A stretch of DNA of 64,000 nt from Henningerozyma blattae CBS 6284 (taxonomy: Eukaryota; Ascomycota; Saccharomycetes; Saccharomycetales; Saccharomycetaceae): contig NC_020191.1 in NCBI RefSeq assembly GCF_000315915.1, positions 310,001 through 374,000 of the forward strand, given 5' to 3'. This document shows positions 38,023 through 49,404 of the stretch, in pieces. The notes under the pieces are model-generated. The model was not told where the DNA came from, did no database searches, and was given only the letters and a program-made list of their open reading frames with translations. Each line of letters opens with the position of its first letter. Positions within the stretch are counted from its first letter, which is position 1. The translations under genes were made by a program, and so were the position numbers.

Positions 38023-38359
38023 ATCTTCTCGGCCACACAGTTGCTTTTTTTTCTTTTTCCTTCGCCTTCAATTTTCGATTCGCCCTACTGCGTTTCCCTT
38101 TTCGGCCCGCTCGCGCCTCTCCTCTCCGTCCTCTTTACTGTCTATTCTTTATTCTATCGATCAAACTCAAACTCAATTTCAAATTCATATTCATTGTGGT
38201 AGTCCAAATATTAGTACTTTTTTTTTCTTTTCTTTTGGTTAATTATTTACTAATATATACATACTTACTTAGTTACTTACCCACAACAACATCTATACAA
38301 AACGTATATATACAAAACGTATTTGAAATTTCACCTCTTACAGCACTTCTTACAATACT

Positions 38360-38412
38360 CGTTTCGCTTGCACTTGCACTTACACTTACACTTACACTTA
38401 CACTTGCACTTA
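38360..38412 (+). repeat. CTTACA/CTTGCA hexanucleotide repeat in FKS leader
   Basis: About eight tandem hexamers CACTT(A/G) end some 20 bp before the FKS start codon. In the coding frame they would read as alternating His-Leu, but there is no ATG upstream of them in that frame, so they are leader sequence. Confidence 0.8.
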
Positions 38413-38430
38413 GACTCCCGCTCGTATCAA

Positions 38431-41400
38431 ATGTCTTATGATCAATACGAGCTACACGATACTGCAAACAACCAGTATCAGAATCCTCGCTTCGATATAG
38501 ACCAGGACTCCACCTCGCAATATCATGACTACGACGTCCAAGATCAAAACGGGTTGATCCAAACCGCAGATGAGTTCAATCAAATGATCAACACTCCATA
38601 CAACGGCTATTACTCCTCTTCCAAGAACAATTCCAAATCACAGTCTCAACCACAACCCCAGCCAGATGAACAATACTCGACCTATTCCATGGGCAACAAC
38701 AGAGAACAATCCACGTTTTCTCAAAACTCCACCCCATACTTCTATTACGATCAAAACGCCATCGACCAAGCATTACCCAACGTCCCATACCCAGCATACA
38801 CCGCAGACCCCAATTCGCCGGTATCCATCCAACAGATTGAAGACATCTTTATCGAATTGACAAACAAGTTCGGGTTCCAAAGAGATTCCATGAGAAACAT
38901 GTTTGATCATTTGATGACGTTGCTCGATTCTCGTTCTTCAAGAATGGAACCTTACATGGCGTTACTTTCTCTTCATGCAGACTATATCGGTGGCGACACC
39001 TCCAATTATAAAAAATGGTATTTTGCCGCTCAATTGGATATGGACGATAAAGTTGGGTTCCGTAATTTGAACTTGGCCAAGTTGAAAAGAGAAAAGAAAA
39101 AAATGCAAAAAAATAAACACGATTACGAAAATGACGATTCCTTAGAAGCTGCAGATTATAGATGGAAATCAGAGATGGATTCCCTTTCCCCCACCGATCG
39201 TATCTACCAGATCGCCTTGTACTTGCTGGTATGGGGGGAAGCCAACCAAGTAAGATTCACCTCCGAATGTCTTTGTTTCATCTACAAATGTGCCCTAGAT
39301 TATTTGAATTCCCCCTATTCCATGGAACAAAACTTGCCGGAGGGCGATTACCTGCACAGAGTCGTCACTCCCCTATACAGATTCATCAGAGATCAAGTCT
39401 ATGAATTAAACCATGATGGCAAGTTCATTAAACGTGAAAATGATCATAACAAAATCATCGGCTACGATGATATCAACCAATTGTTTTGGTATCCACAAGG
39501 TCTTAACAAGATTGTTTTCCAAAACGGCGAAAAATTATTGGATTTATCAAAAGATGAAAGATATTTGAGATTGGGTGATGTTCATTGGCAATCCGTTTTT
39601 TTCAAAACTTACAAAGAAACAAGAACTTGGTTACATCTACTAACAAACTTCAACCGTATTTGGATCTTACACGCCTCCGTCTATTGGATGTACGTCGCCT
39701 ACAATTCCCCAACGTTATATACACATAATTATCAACAATTGTTGGATAATCAACCTTTGGCTGCTTATAAATGGGCGTCGGCCGCCCTGGGGGGTACTTT
39801 AGCATCACTGTTACAAATCGCAGCCACAGTCTGTGAATGGTATTTTGTTCCAAGAAATTGGGCAGGCGCTCAACATTTGAAATATAGATTCTTGGGTATT
39901 TGCATTGTTCTTGGGGTCAATCTAGCACCAATCATTTGGGTTTTCGCATATGATAAAGATGACGTTCAATCATACACCGCTCATGTCGTTTCCGCAGTGT
40001 TTTTCTTTGTTGCTGTCGCCACTTTGGTTTGGTTCTCCATCATGCCTCTAGGTGGTCTCTTCACTTCCTATTTAAACAGATCCACAAGACGTTATGTTGC
40101 ATCACAAACCTTTACTGCCAATTTCGCTCCTTTGAAAGGTTTGGATAGATGGTTATCCTATTTGGTTTGGATCGTTGTCTTTGGTGCCAAATTCGCAGAA
40201 TCATACTACTTCTTAATCTTATCTCTAAGAGATCCCATCAGAATCTTATCCACAATGACAATGAGATGTACCGGTGAATATTGGTGGGGTGCTCACGCTT
40301 GTAGACAACAACCAAAAATCGTCCTTGGTCTGATGATTGCCACAGATTTCATTCTTTTCTTTTTAGATACTTATTTGTGGTATATCTTAGTCAACACTGT
40401 CTTTTCCATTTGTAAATCCTTTTACATGGGTATGTCTGTTTTAACTCCATGGAAAAATATCTTTACAAGATTACCAAAGAGAATTTATACAAAGATCTTA
40501 TCAACAAATGATATGCAAATCCAATATAAACCAAAGATTTTGATTTCCCAAATTTGGAATGCCATCATCATCTCCATGTATAGAGAACATCTATTAGCCA
40601 TCGATCATGTCCAACAATTGTTATACCATCAAGTCCCAGGTAATGAACAAGGTAAAAGATCCTTAAAGGCCCCAACTTTTTTCTTGGCTCAAGGTGATCC
40701 TAAATCCAAGATAGAATTTTTCCCCAAGGATTCTGAAGCTGAACGTCGTATTTCATTTTTCGCTCAATCGTTATCCACTCCATTACCAACTCCATTACCA
40801 ATCGATAATATGCCAACTTTTACTGTTTTGACTCCTCATTATTCTGAAAGAATCTTGTTATCCTTAAGAGAAATCATTAGAGAAGATGATCAATTCTCAA
40901 GAGTTACCCTATTGGAATATTTGAAACAATTACATCCTTTAGAATGGGAATGTTTTGTTAAAGATACAAAGATTTTGGCCGAAGAAACTGACGCTTATGA
41001 ACAACAAAACCTATCAGGTCCTTCCAATGATGAATTCAAGCAAAAGCAACAACAACAAATGGATTTGGAGAAAAACGAATATTCTGGTCAAGATTCTTCT
41101 AAAAACCATGTCGATGATTTACCATTTTATTGTATCGGTTTCAAATCCGCTGCTCCTGAATACACTTTAAGAACACGTATTTGGGCCTCTTTAAGATTCC
41201 AAACGTTATACCGTACTGTTTCTGGGTTTATGAATTATGCAAGAGCCATTAAATTGTTATATCGTGTTGAGAATCCAGAAATCGTTCAAATGTTTGGTGG
41301 CAATGTTGAAGGGTTAGATAATGAATTAGAAAGAATGGCAAGAAGAAAATTCAAATATGTCGTTTCTATGCAAAGATTGGCTAAATTTAAACCTCATGAA

Positions 41401-43956
41401 ATGGAAAACGCTGAATTCTTATTAAGAGCTTATCCAGATTTACAAATTGCTTATTTAGATGAAGAACCTCCATTAAATGAAAATGAAGAACCAATCGTTT
41501 ATTCTGCTTTAATCGATGGTCATTGTGATATTATGGAAAATGGTAGAAGACGTCCCAAATATAGAATCCAATTGTCAGGTAATCCAATCTTGGGTGATGG
41601 TAAATCAGATAATCAAAATCATGCCATCATCTTTTATAGAGGTGAATATATTCAATTGATTGATGCTAATCAAGATAATTATTTGGAAGAATGTTTGAAA
41701 ATTAGATCTGTCTTGGCTGAATTCGAAGAATTAAATGTAGATTATATCAATCCTTATTCTCCAGAGGTTAGATACGAAGATCAAAATAATAATTATCCAG
41801 TGGCTATTGTTGGTGCTAGAGAATATATTTTCTCTGAAAATTCAGGTGTTTTAGGTGATGTTGCTGCTGGTAAAGAACAAACTTTTGGTACTCTTTTCGC
41901 TCGTACTTTATCTCAAATTGGTGGTAAATTACATTACGGTCATCCGGATTTTATTAATGCTACTTTTATGACTACAAGAGGTGGTGTTTCTAAAGCTCAA
42001 AAGGGTTTACATTTAAATGAAGATATTTATGCAGGTATGAATGCCACTTTAAGAGGTGGTAGAATTAAACATTGTGAATATTATCAATGTGGTAAAGGTA
42101 GAGATTTAGGGTTTGGTACTATTTTGAATTTCAACACAAAGATTGGTGCCGGTATGGGTGAGCAAATGTTATCTCGTGAATATTATTATTTAGGTACTCA
42201 ATTACCAATCGATCGTTTCTTATCATTCTACTATGCTCATCCTGGTTTCCATTTGAATAATTTGTTTATTCAATTATCTTTACAATTATTCATGTTGACT
42301 TTATTAAATATGAATGCATTGGCTCATGAATCTATTTTCTGTGATTATGATAGAAATAAACCAATTACTGATATATTATATCCAATCGGTTGTTACAATT
42401 TGTCTCCAGTAGTTGATTGGGTTAGACGTTACACTTTATCCATTTTCATTGTTTTCTTTATCGCTTTTGTTCCAATTATCGTTCAAGAATTGATTGAACG
42501 TGGGTTATGGAAAGCCACTCTAAGATTCTTCCGTCATTTACTATCTCTATCTCCAATGTTTGAAGTATTTGCAGGTCAAATCTATTCTTCTGCATTAATG
42601 ACTGACATGACTGTAGGTGGTGCTCGTTATATTTCTACTGGTAGAGGGTTTGCCACATCTCGTATTCCATTTTCAATTTTATACTCAAGATTTGCTAATT
42701 CAGCAATCTATATGGGTGCTAGATCGTTGTTAATGTTATTATTCAGTACGTGTGCTCATTGGCAAGCTCCATTATTATGGTTCTGGGCCTCTTTAGCCTC
42801 CTTATTATTATCACCATTCATCTTTAATCCACATCAATTCTCTTGGGAAGATTATTTCTTAGATTATAGAGATTTCATCAGATGGTTATCAAGAGGTAAT
42901 AGAAAATACCATAAAAACTCTTGGATTGGTTATATTAGAATGTCAAGATCTCGTGTTACTGGTTTCAAACGTAAATTAACTGGTGATGAATCTGAACAAG
43001 CTGCTGGTGATTCCAAAAGAGCTCGTAAGATTAATTTAGTCATTTCTGAATTCATCCCATTGATCGTATACTCTGCAGGTTGTTTTATGGCTTTCACTTT
43101 TATTAATGCTCAAACTGGTGTTCAAAATGCAACTAGAGTCAATTCTATTTTACGTGTATTGATTTGTACTTTTGCTCCAATTGCAGTTAATATGGGTGCA
43201 TTGCTATTCTGTGTCTGTGTTAGTCCATTAGCTGGCCGTTGTTGTAAACAAGGTGGTTCTGTTATGGCTGCTTTGGCTCATGGTACTTCAGTTATGGTTA
43301 ATTTGATTATGTTCATCGTCATGTGGGTTTTAGAAGGCTTCAATTGGCCAAGAATGTTATTAGGTATTGTTACTTGTATTCAATTCCAAAGATTAATTTA
43401 TCAAGGTATGTCTATTTTCTTATTAACAAGAGAATTGAAAAATGATAGATCCAACACGGCTTTCTGGACTGGTACTTGGGGTAGTAACCATTTAGGTGTC
43501 ACACAACCATTTAGAGAATATTTCGTTAAGATTATTGAATCTGCAGAATTTGCTGCTGATTTCACTTTAGGTCATATCATCATGTTTATCCAATTACCAG
43601 TTTTATGTATCCCATTCATTGATAAATTCCATTCTATGATGTTATTCTGGTTAAAACCATCAAGACAAATTCGTGCTCCAATTTACTCATTAAAGCAAAC
43701 AAGATTACGTAAGAGAATGGTTAGAAAGTATATGGTATTATACTTTATTGTATTCTGCTTAATAATGGCATGCTTTATTGGTCCTGCTGCTGCTTCAAGC
43801 CGTGTTACATTGCACATTAACGCAGGTGATCCAGGTGTATACCATAATCTTATTCAACCAAGAAACTTAAGTAATAATGATACTGGTTTATCTACATACT
43901 CCGGTCATTATTACACAGAAAAACCTTCTATGGAAATATGGTCTACCATTAAATAG
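38431..43956 (+). CDS. FKS1: 1,3-beta-D-glucan synthase catalytic subunit
   Basis: Fks proteins polymerise cell-wall 1,3-beta-glucan from UDP-glucose at the plasma membrane under Rho1 control and are the echinocandin target. The 1841-residue product is full length. It has a Tyr/Gln/Asn-rich cytoplasmic N-terminus, a conserved domain from about 125 ([20 protein letters not shown]), a first membrane block (about 425-680), a large cytoplasmic catalytic domain (about 690-1290, including [15 protein letters not shown] and [20 protein letters not shown]), and a second membrane block. The drug hot-spot segments read FLILSLRDP (594-602) and DWVRRYTL (1329-1336), close to wild-type fungal sequences. 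The ATG at 38431 is the first in frame. The gene stands for FKS1 or GSC2; downstream RPL26 fits both. Confidence 0.97.
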   Translation: MSYDQYELHDTANNQYQNPRFDIDQDSTSQYHDYDVQDQNGLIQTADEFNQMINTPYNGYYSSSKNNSKSQSQPQPQPDEQYSTYSMGNNREQSTFSQNSTPYFYYDQNAIDQALPNVPYPAYTADPNSPVSIQQIEDIFIELTNKFGFQRDSMRNMFDHLMTLLDSRSSRMEPYMALLSLHADYIGGDTSNYKKWYFAAQLDMDDKVGFRNLNLAKLKREKKKMQKNKHDYENDDSLEAADYRWKSEMDSLSPTDRIYQIALYLLVWGEANQVRFTSECLCFIYKCALDYLNSPYSMEQNLPEGDYLHRVVTPLYRFIRDQVYELNHDGKFIKRENDHNKIIGYDDINQLFWYPQGLNKIVFQNGEKLLDLSKDERYLRLGDVHWQSVFFKTYKETRTWLHLLTNFNRIWILHASVYWMYVAYNSPTLYTHNYQQLLDNQPLAAYKWASAALGGTLASLLQIAATVCEWYFVPRNWAGAQHLKYRFLGICIVLGVNLAPIIWVFAYDKDDVQSYTAHVVSAVFFFVAVATLVWFSIMPLGGLFTSYLNRSTRRYVASQTFTANFAPLKGLDRWLSYLVWIVVFGAKFAESYYFLILSLRDPIRILSTMTMRCTGEYWWGAHACRQQPKIVLGLMIATDFILFFLDTYLWYILVNTVFSICKSFYMGMSVLTPWKNIFTRLPKRIYTKILSTNDMQIQYKPKILISQIWNAIIISMYREHLLAIDHVQQLLYHQVPGNEQGKRSLKAPTFFLAQGDPKSKIEFFPKDSEAERRISFFAQSLSTPLPTPLPIDNMPTFTVLTPHYSERILLSLREIIREDDQFSRVTLLEYLKQLHPLEWECFVKDTKILAEETDAYEQQNLSGPSNDEFKQKQQQQMDLEKNEYSGQDSSKNHVDDLPFYCIGFKSAAPEYTLRTRIWASLRFQTLYRTVSGFMNYARAIKLLYRVENPEIVQMFGGNVEGLDNELERMARRKFKYVVSMQRLAKFKPHEMENAEFLLRAYPDLQIAYLDEEPPLNENEEPIVYSALIDGHCDIMENGRRRPKYRIQLSGNPILGDGKSDNQNHAIIFYRGEYIQLIDANQDNYLEECLKIRSVLAEFEELNVDYINPYSPEVRYEDQNNNYPVAIVGAREYIFSENSGVLGDVAAGKEQTFGTLFARTLSQIGGKLHYGHPDFINATFMTTRGGVSKAQKGLHLNEDIYAGMNATLRGGRIKHCEYYQCGKGRDLGFGTILNFNTKIGAGMGEQMLSREYYYLGTQLPIDRFLSFYYAHPGFHLNNLFIQLSLQLFMLTLLNMNALAHESIFCDYDRNKPITDILYPIGCYNLSPVVDWVRRYTLSIFIVFFIAFVPIIVQELIERGLWKATLRFFRHLLSLSPMFEVFAGQIYSSALMTDMTVGGARYISTGRGFATSRIPFSILYSRFANSAIYMGARSLLMLLFSTCAHWQAPLLWFWASLASLLLSPFIFNPHQFSWEDYFLDYRDFIRWLSRGNRKYHKNSWIGYIRMSRSRVTGFKRKLTGDESEQAAGDSKRARKINLVISEFIPLIVYSAGCFMAFTFINAQTGVQNATRVNSILRVLICTFAPIAVNMGALLFCVCVSPLAGRCCKQGGSVMAALAHGTSVMVNLIMFIVMWVLEGFNWPRMLLGIVTCIQFQRLIYQGMSIFLLTRELKNDRSNTAFWTGTWGSNHLGVTQPFREYFVKIIESAEFAADFTLGHIIMFIQLPVLCIPFIDKFHSMMLFWLKPSRQIRAPIYSLKQTRLRKRMVRKYMVLYFIVFCLIMACFIGPAAASSRVTLHINAGDPGVYHNLIQPRNLSNNDTGLSTYSGHYYTEKPSMEIWSTIK

Positions 43957-44435
43957 CCATAGATCATGATGTGAAAAAGGTAAACACATTACATTGAACT
44001 TTAACTTTGACTTTTTATTATTATCTATATATAAAATTTTTTTTTCTCAATTTTACTCATCATGCTCATCCCTTATCATTTTTTCATCTATATATATTTG
44101 ATGACTGTATATTATATTTGTGTGGGTTAGCTACATTCGGTCTATATAAAAAATTTTTTTAACTCTTAAATTTTGTTCAAAATCTGTTTTCTTTTTTTTA
44201 TTTTTTATTTTTTTTTAGATAAAAATCAAATAAAGACAATATATTTTAAATTTAAATAATAGGAATTTTCAAAAAAAAAAGTTTGTTTAACTTTGTAGTT
44301 TTATCAGAATGAATTTGACAAAGGGAAGAGAGGGACTGTATTTTACTTAATTAGTTTTGCTCCATAAACTTTTTAAAGGTTTTATAGATAAAATTGGTAC
44401 ATTGCGTAAAATAATCGTTACAATAATCTTAAAAA
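43957..44435. other. FKS 3' flank, AT-rich
   Basis: T-rich then A-rich noncoding DNA. No gene or repeat recognised. Confidence 0.45.
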
Positions 44436-44965
44436 ATAATGTATAAATATTTCATTAATAGAAAAGATAATAAAATAATCCTGACTTCACAAATCTAGTA
44501 AATACACTATACCAAACAGGTTTGGATACAAGGAATAATGCTTGTGCTAAATATTTATTGTCTTTACACATAAAGCGATAGGTATACTGTTCCAGGATAA
44601 AAGAGAATATAACGTGAATATACGTTGATAATAAAATCTCCAATTAGATAATTCCTTGTTGCCAAATGGAGTACATCCTGTAACCACTACAGGATATACT
44701 AAGCCTGGAAGCCAGGCATAACTTGTGAGGTTAATTAAGTGAAAAAACATTTTTATTTATAGACGATGATGAATTGATTTCTCTTGTCCAAAAACTAATT
44801 TATAAATTGCCAAGCCTTTATTAGACATCTAATCTTTGTATTTTATGTATTCTATATACTTTTTATTCCGATTCAAAAGGTTAGGAGGTTTCTATTTTTT
44901 TACTACTTAATAAAACCTCAATTATCCTTTTAAATTACGACAGACAATATTACCAATATAAATGA
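44436..44965. repeat. Dispersed repeat D, copy 2 (degenerate LTR-like)
   Basis: It aligns with 7172-7720 over most of its length, in the same orientation. It lies about 720-1250 bp upstream of tRNA-Arg, inside the zone where Ty1-type elements integrate. No clear termini or target duplication. I infer an old solo LTR. Confidence 0.6.
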
Positions 44966-45682
44966 TACTATTGTATAATTAATTGGTGTTATATAAATAG
45001 CAGTATCACTTGAATCCGACATTAGTATAGGGAATTAATTTTTTCTAGTTAATAATATGTTTTTAGCATAGCAATTTCCTACACGCCATACTCATGAACT
45101 TTTTGAATAATTTTTTTTATATATGCTCAAATTATTGAACAAAAACTAAAAAAATATTTAATTTTTAAAGGTCTAATAATTATCTTACTTTATATCGAAT
45201 CTTATTAGTGTGTTACATTAAGTTAACGTACACAATAATGTATAATATATTTCACATGTTTACATGATAGTTTCAAGGATTTTATATGTAGGAATAGATG
45301 ATGATTGAACAATAACAATGGAAGATGAACACAACTTTCAATACGAAAGATGATAGTGGAGTTGTGATATTTGCAAGCAATTACAATAGTTAAACTATAT
45401 ATTTCAAAAACTAAACTAAACCAAACCAAACCAAACCAAACAAATTAAATCCAATAAGTTACTTATATCAATAAGTTACTTATATCAATAAGAGACACCA
45501 AATGCTCCAATTTCCAGAAATAGTATATATATTTTTAAATAAAAATTGAAAAATAAGTTTAACCAATTTGTATTATATTTTAATAATAGTTCTTATACAT
45601 TTACCTAATGCATTGAGCTTAAAATAATAATGAATATAGTTGTCCTCTATAAGTTTACGTTAGTTTAAAAGTTTATAAATCC
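44966..45682. other. Upstream flank of tRNA-Arg
   Basis: AT-rich noncoding DNA. It contains a short AAACC pentamer tract (45410-45440) and a duplicated AATAAGTTACTTATATC segment (about 45464-45488), nothing else recognised. Confidence 0.45.
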
Positions 45683-45754
45683 GCCCCTTTAGTGCAATGG
45701 TTAGCATACATTTTTCCGGTGGATGTGATCCGGGTTCGAGTCCCGGGAGGGGCT
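45683..45754 (+). tRNA. tRNA-Arg (anticodon CCG)
   Basis: A 72-nt cloverleaf. The acceptor GCCCCTT pairs with GAGGGGC (T7-G66 wobble), the anticodon stem CATTT faces GGATG with two T-G pairs, the loop is TTCCGGT (CCG), the T-loop is TTCGAGT and the discriminator is T. No intron. TTTTT follows at 45760. As far as I recall S. cerevisiae has its single tRNA-Arg(CCG) gene next to RPL26A, so position is conserved. Confidence 0.93.
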
Positions 45755-45780
45755 ATGAATTTTTATCACATAGTCACTAA

Positions 45781-45788
45781 TCACGTGA
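45781..45788 (+). promoter_or_regulatory. RTCACGTG element downstream of tRNA-Arg
   Basis: ATCACGTGACC begins 26 bp after the tRNA-Arg 3' end, beyond its TTTTT terminator. Confidence 0.7.
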
Positions 45789-46662
45789 CCAAATATATAT
45801 ACATTTCAAGGCACTAAAGGATTGCTTTATTATTGTGGTAACTTAGTAGAACAATATTTAAATTATTATTATTATTCTGATGACAACAGTTTTACATTAA
45901 ACCCATTTATTATTGGCTGTCAAAAGTGCTTTAAAATAGTTCAAACTTATAAATAGGTAAAACAAAAATATAATATTTTTGATTATAAAATATAATAGAT
46001 TCTTTAAATTGGGTTTCCTACTAGTTATGTTTTCATATTTCGTTATAGGAAGTGTTTCTTATCTTTTTTCTTCTTAGACTATTATAGACTCCATAACTTT
46101 TCTTAGCATGTAAAGCAGAGAAAAAAAAAGACAGGCCGTTAACTTTTCATTTGTTATCTCTTATACATCTTTTATCATTCCAAACTGTTCAAATATTTAA
46201 TTTGTTTAAGATTAATCATTTACTTGACTCATTAATCATGTTTAATACACACAATGCAAAGGCACGCTCAAAGAGTTTTTCATGACTGCCCATCCGTACA
46301 TCCAGAGTTTACTTTTTTTAGATGGAAAAGAATAGCCGTTTTTTTTTTCAATTTTTTGCTCCACCTTGGAAAAATAATGTTCCGGAAGGGAATTTTGTGG
46401 ACAAACGACGCTTGACCAGTGAAGGCTATCTTGAAATTTGTATCAAAGTGAAATTTCACCTTGCAGGGGGAATAACGCTAGATAATGGAACTCTAGGCTA
46501 GGACACTATGAAGCTAGAAGGGAATTAGCATAGGCTGGAAGATTCCTGTAGGAAGGCTGTAGTTGGGATATTATTGATTGATAAAAATATGTAGTTGAAA
46601 AAGACGCCCTGTTTAGTGTACACTTAGATTAACTAGCAACTCATCAGGATATCGAATAAAAA
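45789..46662. other. RPL26 promoter region
   Basis: No gene seen. A ribosomal-protein-type Rap1 site lies at 46291-46303 and a T-rich stretch follows it (46311-46360), the classic arrangement of yeast ribosomal protein promoters. Confidence 0.6.
46291..46303 (+). promoter_or_regulatory. Rap1-type site upstream of RPL26
   Basis: CATCCGTACATCC matches the HOMOL1/RPG class of Rap1 sites. It is about 360 bp upstream of the RPL26 start and is followed by a poly(dT) tract. Confidence 0.75.
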
Positions 46663-47327
46663 ATGGCTAAGCAATCTCTAGGTATGTGGAAATTTAAAGA
46701 ACTAAATGAAATGATGAAGAATTTATGGATTTAATGAAGTAACGAGATGATGGAACTATAATATTTTAAAGAATGAACTAGGATTACGGCAACAACAGTA
46801 GGGGATGAACGTAGTATAGACCGTAAACTTCAGAATTAAATGCATTATATTCATCTAACGAATCATTAAACATCCAATAAACCTACCAAAATATTGGAAA
46901 ACAAATTTACTAACAGCAATATCAATGGATTTAATAATCTATTCAAAATATTTTATATTCAGACGTTTCCTCCGACAGAAGAAAGGCCAGAAAGGCTTAT
47001 TTCACTGCTCCATCCTCTGAACGTCGTGTTCTATTGTCTGCTCCTTTATCTAAGGAATTGAGAGCTCAATACAACATCAAAGCTTTGCCAATTAGAAGAG
47101 ATGATGAAATCATGGTTACCCGTGGTGCCAAGAAGGGTCAAGAAGGTAAAGTTTCTTCTGTTTACAGATTGAAATTTGCCATCCAAGTTGACAAGGTCAC
47201 CAAGGACAAATCTAACGGTGCTTCTGTCCCAATTAACTTACACCCATCCAAGGTTGTTATCACTAAATTACATTTGGACAAAGACAGAAAGGCTTTGATC
47301 CAAAGAAAGGGTGGTAAATTGGAATAA
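46663..47327 (+). CDS. RPL26: 60S ribosomal protein uL24 (Rpl26), one intron
   Basis: Rpl26 (uL24) sits near the polypeptide exit tunnel and 5.8S rRNA of the 60S subunit. Exon 1 is 46663-46681 (MAKQSL plus one base), the intron is 46682-46962, and exon 2 is 46963-47327. The 127-residue product has exactly the family length. The donor is GTATGT, the branch point TACTAAC is at 46908-46914 and the acceptor is TTCAG. The joined reading frame gives [20 protein letters not shown] at the start and the KOW-type segment [18 protein letters not shown] further on. S. cerevisiae RPL26A/B have an intron at the same place. Position after FKS matches both YLR344W and YGR034W. Confidence 0.97.
46682..46962 (+). 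other. RPL26 spliceosomal intron
   Basis: A 281-nt intron with GTATGT donor, TACTAAC branch point at 46908-46914 and TTCAG acceptor. No snoRNA boxes were recognised in it. Confidence 0.95.
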
Positions 47328-47859
47328 ACGACTGTGCTATTATTATAATTCATTATTAACTTTAACATATTATGTATAAATTATATTTAGATTTGTTTAT
47401 TTCTTCACCTTTTTAACATTAACCTATTTCATTAATATAAATTTAAAAAAATAAAACATTTCAAACTATTACACGGTGATATCCCATTATCACGGGTTAG
47501 GTGTTGTAACTCTAGAGGATAACCGCCAATCAGAGTGTCAGAATATTTTGGAGAATACATTCTCTATTTACTGTTGAAATATCGCAATTTTTATTTATTT
47601 TTTTTTTTGTGACGCGGGGGTTTTCTCCAAAAATTAAACTTAAATTTAAAGCAGCCATCCAATAATAAGGGTTTTCTGTAGATTCAAGATTTTAAAGTAT
47701 TGGAGAAATTTTTCTTGTGTTACAAATATTTTTGGATTAATAAAAAACTCCAAATTAATTATTCTTCTTGATCCTAACTGTAATAGTTATATTGAAGAGT
47801 AAAGTGCCATCTCAATAATAATAATAAAAATTTTTTTTTCCTTCTTTTAATATTGGGAT
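47328..47859. other. Spacer RPL26 to YLR345W-like
   Basis: A 532-bp noncoding region. A TTATCACGGGTTAGG stretch near 47488 and T-rich blocks are present; no gene. Confidence 0.45.
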
Positions 47860-49404
47860 ATGGAAAGTTTTCATGCTAATCAAAATGAATTAATTGATGG
47901 TTTAGGTAGTGAACCCTTAAAATCCGGTAATTATATGGCGAGACGAGGTTCTCGATGGTCAATTCACACTGATACAGAACATCAATGCCGAGATTACCTT
48001 CATTATCATAATTGTAATAATGATGATAATGTTCCTAGCAATGGTTCTCTTTCAGATTTAGAACCACCATCTGGTCTATCTGGAATATACCCAGGCCAAT
48101 TGTATTCCAGTTCTCCTGGAAAAATGTTCCATGCAGGTAAAATTCTAATCGTTTTAATGGGTCTTCCTGGATCTTCAAAAACCTTATTATCAGTAGCAAT
48201 TACAAGATTTACGAAATGGTTAGGGGTCTTAACAAAATCCTTCCATTTCTCCAAATACATCGAAGATTATAAATACCATCATACCACTAGAACGATACCA
48301 AGCTTAAATCAACAAGACCAAGATTTTAAAAGGATAGTTATTGATAAGATATGTAATGACATGTTGAACTTCTTTACTAAGGATTGTGGCCAATTAGCAA
48401 TTTATGATGCTTCAAATATTAGGAAATCGGATAGAAAATTACTAAATGATTTTTTCAGTGAAAATGAGATAAAAGTTTTATTTATTGAATCCTTAATCAC
48501 AAATACCGCTATAATTGATAATAATATTAAAAATTCAGTGAAATCAATTAAATTAGCCGAAGGTTTAACACAAGAAGAAGCTGAAGATGCTATAAAGGCA
48601 GAACTATCTCTAAATAAGACATATTTAGAAGAATTATCTATAGATGAAAATCTAAGTTATATTAAATACTTCAATTTCGGTGAAAAATTAACATTAAATA
48701 ACAAGCATGAAGGTTATCTGATTAATAAAATTGTATTGTTTTTAATGAATTTACGTTATAAGACTGGATCTTTATTCTTCGCTCCGTTGGACTATGGTAA
48801 TGATGATATTACGATTTTATCACAGGTAAATATTAATCATATACAAAAAATATATTCAAATGTTTTGAAACGTGTTAGAGTGAAAGGCATTGATGATGAG
48901 CTTAATACTTCCAAACCAATTAAATTGGAGAAAAATGAATTAGACGTATGGATTGCCCCAACTCCACTTTCGGAACAAATTCAAACGAATATTAATGAAC
49001 AATATAAATCTAAGGATGATAAAAATCCTATTAATGTTTATGAGAAATCACAATTGCAGGCTATTCACCTCGGTGAAGTGAAAAACTTGACACAAGAAGA
49101 AATTGAAAAAAAATTCCCAGATGATTTTAAAAGATTTGCGTTAGATCCTTATCATTCTCGTTACCCACGATCAGAATCCTATCACGATTTGGCTATTAGA
49201 ATGGAACCATTACTATTTGAATTGGAACGTTCAACGAAAAATATTTTAATTATTGCGCATCCTTCCAATTTACGTGTGCTATATGGTTATTTTATGGCAT
49301 CTACTTGCTTGGATTTACCTGATTTAGGTTTCCCATCAAATAGAATAGTTGAAATTCAATTTAATCCATTATTAAATACTGCAAATTATATAACAATGGA
49401 ATAG
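47860..49404 (+). CDS. YLR345W: 6-phosphofructo-2-kinase/bisphosphatase-like protein (YLR345W)
   Basis: The 514-residue product has the two-domain layout of bifunctional PFK-2/FBPase-2. The N-terminal kinase-like domain has a Walker A motif, GLPGSSKT, at 101-108. A C-terminal phosphoglycerate-mutase fold follows (ESYHDLAIRMEPLLFELERS and IIAHPSNLRVLYGYFMAS). The catalytic RHG motif that normally opens the phosphatase domain is not visible: the matching strand reads DVWIAPTPLSEQ. Bisphosphatase activity is therefore unlikely. Length and synteny (after RPL26, before KAP95) match S. cerevisiae YLR345W, a PFK26/PFK27/FBP26 relative without a firmly known role. Whether the kinase is active cannot be judged. 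Confidence 0.9.
   Translation: MESFHANQNELIDGLGSEPLKSGNYMARRGSRWSIHTDTEHQCRDYLHYHNCNNDDNVPSNGSLSDLEPPSGLSGIYPGQLYSSSPGKMFHAGKILIVLMGLPGSSKTLLSVAITRFTKWLGVLTKSFHFSKYIEDYKYHHTTRTIPSLNQQDQDFKRIVIDKICNDMLNFFTKDCGQLAIYDASNIRKSDRKLLNDFFSENEIKVLFIESLITNTAIIDNNIKNSVKSIKLAEGLTQEEAEDAIKAELSLNKTYLEELSIDENLSYIKYFNFGEKLTLNNKHEGYLINKIVLFLMNLRYKTGSLFFAPLDYGNDDITILSQVNINHIQKIYSNVLKRVRVKGIDDELNTSKPIKLEKNELDVWIAPTPLSEQIQTNINEQYKSKDDKNPINVYEKSQLQAIHLGEVKNLTQEEIEKKFPDDFKRFALDPYHSRYPRSESYHDLAIRMEPLLFELERSTKNILIIAHPSNLRVLYGYFMASTCLDLPDLGFPSNRIVEIQFNPLLNTANYITME

Larger units (their letters stand above)
37798..38430. other. Divergent promoter region of POP6 and FKS
   Basis: A 633-bp promoter, GC-rich up to about 38100 and then T-rich. 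It holds the MCB/SCB cluster and the palindrome listed separately, and ends in a hexanucleotide repeat in the FKS leader. Confidence 0.6.

Noticed and set aside
37490..38242. Several further open frames overlapping POP6 and the FKS promoter
   Set aside because: The GC-rich island has few stop codons by composition; only the frame at 37411-37797 shows homology.
38323..38430. N-terminal extension of FKS with alternating His-Leu residues
   Set aside because: There is no ATG at its beginning and the sequence is a hexamer repeat in the leader; the family N-terminus starts at 38431.
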